From Nilaparvata lugens (taxonomy: Eukaryota > Arthropoda > Insecta > Hemiptera > Delphacidae): a stretch of 64,000 nt of DNA. This document shows positions 56,431-64,000 of the stretch, piece after piece. The notes beneath the pieces are model-generated. The model saw only the letters and a program-made list of their open reading frames with translations, did not search any database and was not told the DNA's origin. The stretch is from positions 58,107,273 through 58,171,272 of the forward strand of contig NC_052510.1 of the NCBI RefSeq assembly GCF_014356525.2. The letters are read 5' to 3'. The position numbers were made by a program, and so were the translations under genes. Numbering within the stretch: the first letter of the stretch is position 1; each line of letters opens with the position of its first letter.

Positions 56431-57395
56431 AGTGATCTTGATATTAATCAAATCAAATTCAAAATTTCTAGTTTATTCATTTCTGGACTGAAAAGTGGAC
56501 TCAAATCAATTCAAGTGGATAGCATAACCTATAATTTTCATTCATTCATAACTCTACCTTCATTGTATTATCATTCATCCTATCATCATCACCTTATGGG
56601 CTTAAAATACTTCTAGAAAGACGCCATTGTGAAATAATAAATGAATAAAATAAAATCAAGATTATTCAAGGAATGTGGTTTTGAAAAATAAGAACAGAAA
56701 ATAAATTCTTTTTGCACTAGCATTGATTGAAGGATGAATAAGGAGAGCCTTGAATACAATTATGTTTCACTCGCATCTCAAATGGAGAGGCTAGTCGGAT
56801 ATAATAAAAGACCCTGTGCTAAATGAAGAGGGAGTAATGGAAAATGAGAAGGAAAGGGTGGGAGAAAGATAGGCGAGTTTCAGAAGAATGAAAGCAATAA
56901 CAGAAGAAAGGGCAAGGAGACGGATAATGCTGGAGATTTAGGGCAGACAATAATAAAAAATAATAAGCCACAGCTCAATTAAGTAAAAGTTTCCCTTCGC
57001 TTATTCAGAGGCACTCCAAAAGGGAGCAGAAGTTCTAAAGAAAAATACTCAGCTTTTTCTCTAAACTGCGATATGATAATAGCTGAGAAGATGGAGAAAT
57101 GTTATGAGACGGAGAAGTTAGGAAAGTTTTATTAAACAATTTTGAATACTATTCGAGTTAGGAGTTGAACTAATTCCTTCAGCGACTAGCCTATCTTGTT
57201 GGAGCTCTTGAAAATTCAATATAATTTTACATCATCGTGAAGAATTTTCCAGACTCTCAATGTAGAGAAAACGCTCCTCAATGAAGAGAAAAATGTTTTC
57301 ATACAAATGCAACTCGTGTTGCGATCAGCAGGCTGTGCAAAGGCTAAAAATAAACTTTCTACTCGTGATATTATTCAATTTTTTTCGATTTGTAT
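56431..57395. other. Nuclear-like spacer, first part
   Basis: Starts tgagtgatcttgatatt beside the COX1 break. Base composition and purine-rich stretches (56800-56960) differ from the mitochondrial blocks. No frame over 72 codons and no gene. Confidence 0.5.
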
Positions 57396-57911
57396 ATCAT
57401 CAAGCTATCAAAATGGAAAAGTTTTCTCAAGAAAACATTTTTTTCCTAATCATTACTTTTCGAGATATGAGCGCCTGAAGTTTGAATTTTTGGGACAGAA
57501 CACTTCAAATTCGGTAAGATATAAATCCATGAGATTTGAAGGATGGATTCTCCATGGTATTGTTGATTTAGTGAAACAAAACGTTTCTGGAAATATCAAT
57601 TTTTGAAAAATTTATCCAATCTACCAAAAATTACCAAAAATTACCAAAAATAACTCAACAAAAAGTTATTTTTGGTTTTTTTAGTAAATTGAATAACTAT
57701 CTCAAAAATGGATATTTTCTAATGGATATGTTTTTCTAGATCAACAATACCATGAAGAATCTATCCTCTAAATCTCATGGATTTATCTCTTACTGAATTT
57801 GAAATGTTCTGTCCCAAAATCTAAAACTTAAGGGGCTCATATCTCAAAAAGTAATAATCGGAAAAAAATGTTTTTCTGAGAAAACTTTTTCATTTTGATA
57901 GCTTGATGATA
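57396..57911. repeat. Long imperfect hairpin between NUMT blocks
   Basis: The left arm 57396-57605 and right arm about 57695-57911 are inverted (atcatcaagctatcaaaatg versus cattttgatagcttgatgat; aaatccatgagatttgaagg versus its diverged complement). The loop has a short accaaaaatt tandem. Frames of 65 and 99 codons in the left arm are repeat-derived. Confidence 0.7.
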
Positions 57912-58289
57912 ACCTGCGTGTTTCACCGTATAACCTCCGTCCCTCATCTACTACTTTTCAAATTACAGATACTATTTTATCAATTTGTAGAAAACAATTT
58001 TTATATCAGGTATCAAAGCTCATCAATGTTATTCCCAACCATTTTATCACTAGTAAATCAAATAGAAAACTGCTAATTGAAATTCATACATGGATAATGT
58101 CGAACAATGTAGCCTAATTTTGGCAATGTAATTTCCTCATAGCTTAGTATAGAGACTTCTCATGTTTTTTATGTAATTTTCAACTATTCTTTACTTTCCC
58201 CTATGCCTTCACTCTGCTGTTTTCTCTTCCCTTCCTCACTCACTTTTTCTTTTCCCTTTTTCTTAATAATATCCCATTATTATTTTCAT

Positions 58290-58500
58290 GTACTGTTAAG
58301 CATTGAACACTCGGCCTCTGCGCTCAGGTTCCTCGAACCTTGCAGGGACTTCCCGTTTTTAATATAGTTATGTATAACCCTATTAATGGTATTTTTCTTT
58401 TTCATTTTATATTGTACTTTACTTTTTTCATTTATAACTATTTTTGTCATTGTAATTATGTTCTTGGGACAAATAAAGATTCGATTTGATTTGATGATAA
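58290..58500 (+). repeat. LINE 3' end with (gattt)n tail
   Basis: ggcctctgcgctcaggttcc with cttgcagggacttcccg, then ttcttgggacaaataaagat followed by tcgatttgatttgatg. This is a typical non-LTR 3' untranslated end and simple-repeat tail. It lies 40 bp upstream of the second mitochondrial block. Confidence 0.55.
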
Positions 58501-58558
58501 AAATCGAAAAACTTTGAAAAATATCAGGAGTAGAAAATTTATTTTTAGCTTTAGTTAA

Positions 58559-58682
58559 AGTATGGAGATTTATCTCTTAAATTAAGTCGAAATTAATTGT
58601 AGTTTTACTTCTTTACTATTTTAAGAGAAACAAATTTGTACCTTTTAATTGCAATTTAAATGTTATAATTAACTATTCTCCC
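58559..58682 (-). tRNA. trnR-trnA: Second-copy tRNA-Arg and tRNA-Ala
   Basis: Copies of 52300-52423: trnR at about 58559-58622 and trnA at 58623-58682. A partial trnN (5' part) precedes at 58542-58558. Confidence 0.75.
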
Positions 58683-58683
58683 T

Positions 58684-59034
58684 TTATTTAGATCATTCAA
58701 TAATTCCGTTTATTCATTCGTGGTAAAGACCATATAGAATTAATATACAAATTAATATACTTAATGTAAATCATTTTTTTACTGTTATTAATTTTATAGA
58801 GATGAAAATTGGAAGTATAATAGCTATTTCAATATCAAATATAATAAAAATAATAGCAATTATAAAGAAGTGGATTGAAAATGAAATACGTGATGAGGAA
58901 AAGTTTGAGAATCCACACTCAAATGGGGAGGATTTATTAATATCTATAATTGATTTTTTAGAAATTAAAAATGACGTTGATATTAATAAAATTAATAAAA
59001 ATATAATTATTAAAAGACTTATAAATATTTTTAT
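58684..59034 (-). pseudogene. ND3: ND3, second copy
   Basis: Same 116-codon open frame as 52425-52775 with no difference seen. It contains the ECGFSN loop and MFDIEMA motif. In a nuclear setting it is untranslatable because of TGA Trp codons. Confidence 0.9.
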
Positions 59035-59097
59035 TTTTTCTTTAAAAATTAAACCTTTTAATTGGAAATTAATTATACTTTTTATACTAAAGAAAAA
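59035..59097 (-). tRNA. trnG: Second-copy tRNA-Gly (TCC)
   Basis: Identical to 52776-52838. Confidence 0.85.
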
Positions 59098-59847
59098 TTT
59101 ATTTCATCAATATAAAATAATATAAAGAAACAATCAAATTACGTCTACAAAGTGTCAGTATCAGGCTGAAAGCTCAAATCTAATATGATTTAAGTAATTG
59201 GATTTTATTATTAAAATTCTTTCTAAGGCTGTTAAAATAAAAATTGTACCTATAATTACGTGGATTCCATGGAATCCAGTCGTTATGAAAAAAGATGAAC
59301 CAAAAATTGAGTCTGAAATTGTAAATGGTGCATTTTTATATTCTCACCACTGAAGAATAGAAAAGTATAATCCTATTGTAATAGTAATAATCATTCTTTT
59401 AATTGTTTGGTTTAGCTTATTTCTTAGAAGGGAATGATGGGCTCATGTAATTGAGGCTCCAGAACTTACTAAAATGATAGTGTTAAGAAGGGGAATTTCT
59501 ATAGGATTAAATGGGGTTACCCCCTTAGGTGGCCATTTTATCCCAATTTCGATACTAGGGGCAAGTCTAGAGTGTAAGAATCTTCAGAAGAAAGATAGGA
59601 AAAATATAATTTCTGATATAATAAATATAATCATTCCTATTTTAATTATTTCCTTAACAATTTTTGTATGGTCACCTTTAATTGAAGATTCCCGTTTTAC
59701 ATCACGTCATCATTGAGTTAGATTAATTATTATAGTTAATCTAGATAAATAAAATAATAAAGGTCTTTCATTTATTAAGTTAATGAATCCAATTAAAAAA
59801 TTTAATATTGAAAATGAAACTAGAATAGGTCAAGGTCTTTTAGTTAC
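59098..59847 (-). pseudogene. COX3: COX3, second copy with clustered substitutions
   Basis: Same frame as 52839-53588. Eight single-base differences lie in about 190 bp (59431-59619). In the mitochondrial code six are silent (in Ser, Ala, Pro, Pro, Ala, Ile codons) and two change residues (Met to Leu and Val to Met, first copy to second). The rest of the gene is unchanged. Mostly silent change is what selection in a working mitochondrion leaves, not neutral nuclear decay. Confidence 0.9.
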
Positions 59848-60361
59848 TAAATGGAACGGATGATTTTTTTTCATATGGAACTTCTGAAGAATATATAGTT
59901 ATTAAAATAGAAAATACATAAGCTTGAATAAGGGCAACTGAAATTTCAAATAATATTAAAAAAAATTGTATTAATCCAATTAGTATGATAGTTTTTATTT
60001 CATTGATATTACCTAAAAGAGTTATTAATAGATGACCTGCAATTATATTAGCAGAAAGTCGTACACTTAATGAAATTGGTCGAATTAGATTTCTAATTGA
60101 TTCAACTATAATTATAAATGGGGCTATTGTGGGGGGGGTTCTTATAGGTAAAAGATGTCTAAATATTAGGTTGGTGAAGTTCAATCATCTATATGTCATT
60201 AAAGAAATTCAAATGGGTAATCCAATTGCAATTGATACTGAAAGGTGTCTAGTAGGGGTAAATGTATATGGAGAGATTCCTATTAAGTTGATGGTTAAGA
60301 TAAAGATAAAAATTGTTTGTAAATTTAATATAAATTGCTTATTAAAATAAATGAAACTTAT
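59840..60361 (-). pseudogene. ATP6: ATP6, second copy, 5'-truncated
   Basis: Covers the C-terminal about 173 codons and ends at the same TAA. The N-terminal part (with FSSFDPST) is missing; homology stops at aaatgaaacttat, after which the sequence is nuclear-type. The essential Arg segment LSVRLSANIIAGHLL is retained. Confidence 0.9.
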
Positions 60362-60414
60362 CGTTGTGATAGAAATCACATGTTCTATTTTCATCTATTA
60401 TAATATTACTTGTT

Positions 60415-61438
60415 AAAGCTGTTATTCTCCATCTGATTGAAATATTTCTCAACTATTTCAAAATTATTTTTTTTCAATCAAGAATAATATTATAATTTCT
60501 TCGGCACTATCCAGTTCATTTAATCATTTTTTATTCTATTTTCAATCACCTATTAAATTTGTTTTTCAAATGTGAGAATATTAATACTGATGGGCACGTA
60601 AAAAAATCACAGTATATAGAAGAAGAATATTTCATCTAAATACCGTGGTAAAAATATAGAAAATATTGAAACCTCACCTTATAGAAATAGACACGGCCAG
60701 ACATCCTATTATATCAAGCAAGTAATTTCTGTATTTTTATATATTTATATCTGGTTATTTATGTTCAACGGATCTCGAAAACGGCTCTAACGATTTTCAC
60801 GAAATTTGGAACATAGTAGGTTTATGATATAAAAACTCGATTGCACTATCCTTTTAAATTGGTCTCAAAATTCGATTGGTCTCATCCTTGGGAAAACTAG
60901 CTGAACGACATTTTAAAAGGATAATTCATCCTTGGATGAAACACTGTGGATAGTTAAAAGTGAGTGAGCGATTGAGTATGTGAAAAATCAAAATATCACA
61001 TCCCCGAGATTCATAAGATGACATAATATAGTCAGCTGTGAAATATGAACAGGATAATTTTAGAATTGTGTTCTGTTTATCAATAAATAAAAATAACGAG
61101 CGAAGCATCGGTGCCCCGATGTTCTGTGTGATGCATGCAATGAATAATCCACTTGTCAGCTGTTTGATTATGAATAATTCTTGTCTGATTGATGCTATCT
61201 TCAAAGTAGATGATATAGTGATATCAGAGTATGGAGGAATTCCTTTTCCTCTCATATTATCCTTAAAATGCAAAATTTTAAAAAACCTTGTGTATACATC
61301 GACGCGTAGTTGAAAAAGGAATATTCCTGCCAAATCTCATCTTATTCCATCAACGCGTTTGGCCGTAATCGCGTTACATTCAGACAGACAAAAGCAAATC
61401 GAGTTGAAACATAGACCTCACTATACGTTCGGTCAACT
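60415..61438 (+). repeat. Element B copy with internal insertion
   Basis: Matches 263-817: gatgggcacgt, cttatagaaatagacacgg, gcatgcaatgaa, cagacagacaaaagc and the end cggtcaac. Between 60716 and about 61118 it has a block absent from the other copy. It starts about 55 bp after the mitochondrial block ends. The 135- and 91-codon frames across it are repeat-derived. Confidence 0.55.
60716..61118. repeat. Inserted block within element B
   Basis: Contains ggatctcgaaaacggctcta and cacgaaatttggaacatag, with ccttttaaattgg and a reversed ttttaaaaggataat word. Probably a separate repeat nested in element B, with approximate boundaries. Confidence 0.4.
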
Positions 61439-63056
61439 AAGTAAAGTATCAAGTACCTTCTGTTGAACTCAATTTTATAAGCATTATTTCATTGGTCTCT
61501 CAATTGAATTAAAAAAATTGAATATAGCTTTGGGAAGTGAGGAAGAAGTGTTTTGAACGAATCCAAGTTCATTAACTCCATATTATTGTTCATAAATGAT
61601 GACTGTTGCCAAATCATACATTGCTTCTCCACTTTTTTACTCTTGAATACATCTAAACATTTTACTTGGAATCTTAAGTCTTGTTAGAAGTCCATCCACC
61701 ATTATTCATTCCATGCGTGGTTATTCCTCCGGATATACGGAACACAAAAAGAAATCAGCGAAACAAGAAATAGTGGGTCGTAAAACAGATTCTTCCAGAC
61801 TCAAATTCACTTACTACTGTCAGTTTTCCGTATTTGATAACAGCAATAAGTCCTACTTAAACAATGCTGACAACGTTCATACAATCGGTTACTACAGAGA
61901 GACTTGCTACATTCTGTCAGCATTATTTAAATGGGATTCGTTGATGTTATTCACGAGAAAAACTGACAGCAAAAAGTGGATTTCTCTATAGAGCGGCAGG
62001 ACTGGTTTTCAACGTTGCTACTAATTTAATTAATTGTGACCGGTATCAAATATTTGATAAAGATATTCATCTAGATGTTAGTTACGTTCTGTTTTTTGTA
62101 TGCTTTTGTAGGGAAATGTGGGATTTCAGCATTTCTCAGACTGACGTAACAGATCATTAATAAGCTGAGACAGGAATGAAGCTGTTCATCCGTGGTAACG
62201 AAGTGATTTCTGTTCAAAACACGTTTGTTTTCGTTTCAAATCGAAGAAATGTTATCGATTTATGTAGTGTTCAATTGATGGAGAATCGTTTTGATAAATG
62301 AGTATTGTTAATTGATTAAAATTCAGTGATTGATTGAGCTGAGATATATTTCCTTTCATTGAATCATGAATGTATTCATTGATTGAAAATCTGTTTAATA
62401 AATGAGAATTGTTGAATCAATGGTAATTCAGTGATGATGAGTGAATGGTGAAGCTTTAATATCCCAGTTTCCTAAATCCCAGTTTATCTCCTCCACTTCA
62501 ATAAAAATTCATCCAGTTCTCTTCCATACTCTATCAATGCCAATAATTGATAGTCTATCAATTCATAGTGAATGAAGTAATTTTGTAATTTTATTTATAT
62601 TTTTAATTTCTGTTTTTCCTTTATCTCTGTGTTTTGAGTTTGTGATGTATTTATGTAACATGATGTTTCCCATAGGTCTCCTCAGACCTGGCAAAGGAAA
62701 TAAATAAATCAATCAATCAATGCATAACATGTTCCAATAAATTCATGTGAGCCATTCACAAATGCAAATAAAATAAAATAAACAATAATATGATTTTTTT
62801 TTCACTAATAGTAGTAGCACTATGGAAGAAAAATGAATATTTCACTACTTAACATTTCTACCTGTTCATAATATATTGTTTTAGTGTCCTGCAAGTATCC
62901 TGCTCAATGGTTTCTAACCTCTTTATTCCATACATGAATATGCTAGAATCGATACAAAGATGATGAATGATCAGTTCTGATCAACTCTGATTGGATATTT
63001 GATATTCTGAATATTTATATTAGTCCAGTCACTATATGCATTGGTGCATGCAATTC
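61439..63056. other. Non-coding stretch
   Basis: A 92-codon ATG frame at 61713-61991 (starting MRGYSSGYTEHKKKSAKQE) is the best open frame but has no motif or neighbour. Around 62640-62705, cataggtctcctcagacctg leads into aaataaataaatcaatcaat, a retroelement tail. 62280-62440 contains recurring attgatt/gaatc words. Confidence 0.35.
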
Positions 63057-63819
63057 ATATTGTAGTACTGATTTTTTAATCTATTATTTGGGGACATAAG
63101 AGAAGTCCAGAACCAATTTCTTCATACAAAATTTCCTTGTCCTATATATTTCCTTGTGAAATTTTGATCCTTGAGGTGTCCTTAAGCCCGCCTCTCCACT
63201 AGGAAATACTGAAATGAAGTGCATCTAAACGGGTGATTCTCATAGAACATAATCTCATGAACTTATGTCATTGTGGGAAATATCAATGTGAGGACAATGT
63301 AGTTGGTGATGATGGTTGAAGCTGAAAATTAGGTGTTTTTCACAATACAAGGAGCATTGTTGTCAGGTGTACCTGGAAATCTATATGAGATAGAGCGCTC
63401 TAACTGATCTCAGATTGTAGAGCACAAAAATACGCCTTGGGGGATTTTGAATTATACATCTAAATTGTAACAATCGGAAGATATTGTTGATTGAAAACTA
63501 AAATTCATCAAAATTGATTTTTTCTTCATATTTCACTCATTTTTGAAAAATCATAAGTCAGTACTCATTGGAGATGAAGAGCTCCGAAAAATCTCATTTT
63601 ATTCAAAATTTTATAATCTAAAAAAAAGGAAAAAGCAAATTTTTCTGTCCGATTTCGAGACTTGGCAGAAATAGCCGAAAACTGGAAAATGAGCCGAAAA
63701 TACGAGGTTTTTGGGCCTCTCTGTATATAGCACAAGGAAATTTTTGCATGAAGAAATTGGTTCTTGACTTCTCTTATGTACCCAAACAATATATTAAAAA
63801 ATCAGAACTACAATATAAA
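63057..63819. repeat. Foldback element with 85-bp arms
   Basis: The left arm 63057-63140 (attgtagtactgattttt, agaagtccagaaccaatttc) is inverted relative to the right arm 63733-63819 (gaaattggttcttgacttct, aaaaatcagaactacaat). The loop of about 590 bp has no gene; the 74-codon - strand frame is within it. Confidence 0.65.
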
Positions 63820-63950
63820 TCGCAAGCACACCCCCTTTTTTATGTCTATATAAAAAATCAGGTAACCAAATAATATATTAAAAAATCAGAACTACAATAT
63901 AAATTGCAAGCACACCCCCTTTTTTATGTCTATATTGACAGGACTATATC
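63784..63950. repeat. 84-bp tandem duplication
   Basis: Two direct copies of a unit with aatatattaaaaaatcagaa, ctacaatataaat and gcaagcacacccccttttt (at 63788 and 63872), nearly identical. Confidence 0.75.
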
Positions 63951-64000
63951 TGATAATTCAATGTTTTGAAAATAGAACCTTTGTGATATCACGATTGTCC

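Larger units (their letters stand above)
58542..60361. other. Second mitochondrial block (trnN part to ATP6 part)
   Basis: Matches 52283-54102 at a constant offset of 6,259. Breaks: tttttagctttagttaaag on the left and aaatgaaacttat on the right. As far as compared it is identical except for eight substitutions in 53172-53360 (59431-59619). No indels, same orientation as the first block. Confidence 0.92.

Overview
The window is insect nuclear DNA, almost certainly from a delphacid planthopper, carrying a near-complete copy of the mitochondrial genome (a NUMT, or a mitochondrial contig wrongly joined to a nuclear scaffold). The nuclear part is AT-rich, full of short foldback elements, MITEs, SINE-like and LINE-tail fragments and microsatellites, and has no convincing multi-domain nuclear gene. 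The longest nuclear reading frames are about 60-130 codons and most lie inside repeats.

Layout: 1-39784 is repeat-dominated nuclear DNA. It holds at least four copies of a foldback-like family (A: 1-262, 1462-2116, 25889-26683, 37418-37828), related element B (263-817, 60415-61438), family C (10829-11510, 12533-13082, 20927-21466, 24386-24927), family D with an internal TG repeat (4530-5350, 23499-24342, 35981-36859), hAT-like, pogo/Tigger-like and mariner-like MITEs, tRNA-derived SINE-like units and several long hairpins. A 1.8 kb segmental duplication lies at 5440-8960.

39785-56430 is mitochondrial. Read on the + strand it runs: unassigned 105 nt, trnC and the ND2 3' end (duplicated), ND2(-), trnM(-), trnQ(+), trnI(-), control region, 12S 3' end, trnV(+), 16S(+), trnL1(+), ND1(+), trnS2(-), CYTB(-), trnT(-), trnP(+), ND6(-), ND4L(+), ND4(+), trnH(+), ND5(+), trnF(+), a tandem repeat of ND5-trnF, then trnE, S1, N, R, A, ND3, trnG, COX3, ATP6, ATP8, trnD, trnK, COX2, trnL2 and 5'-truncated COX1, all (-). 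The order ND6-trnP-trnT-CYTB and trnC directly after ND2 differ from the ancestral insect order and match what I recall for delphacids. All inferred proteins use the invertebrate mitochondrial code (TGA Trp, ATA Met, AGA Ser), so none can be made by cytosolic ribosomes from this locus.

The mitochondrial reading frames are strikingly undecayed: ND2, ND1, CYTB, ND6, ND4L, ND4, ND3, ATP6, ATP8 and COX2 are open end to end. The exceptions are a one-base frameshift in ND5 (present in both tandem copies), loss of nearly all of 12S, loss of the COX1 5' end, and no clear COX3 start and stop codons. This means either a very recent transfer or an assembly chimera.

56431-58541 is a nuclear-type spacer with a 0.5 kb hairpin and a LINE 3' tail. 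58542-60361 is a second copy of the trnN-to-ATP6 stretch, identical to the first as far as I compared except for eight substitutions packed into about 190 bp of COX3. After 60361 the sequence is again repeat-rich nuclear DNA.
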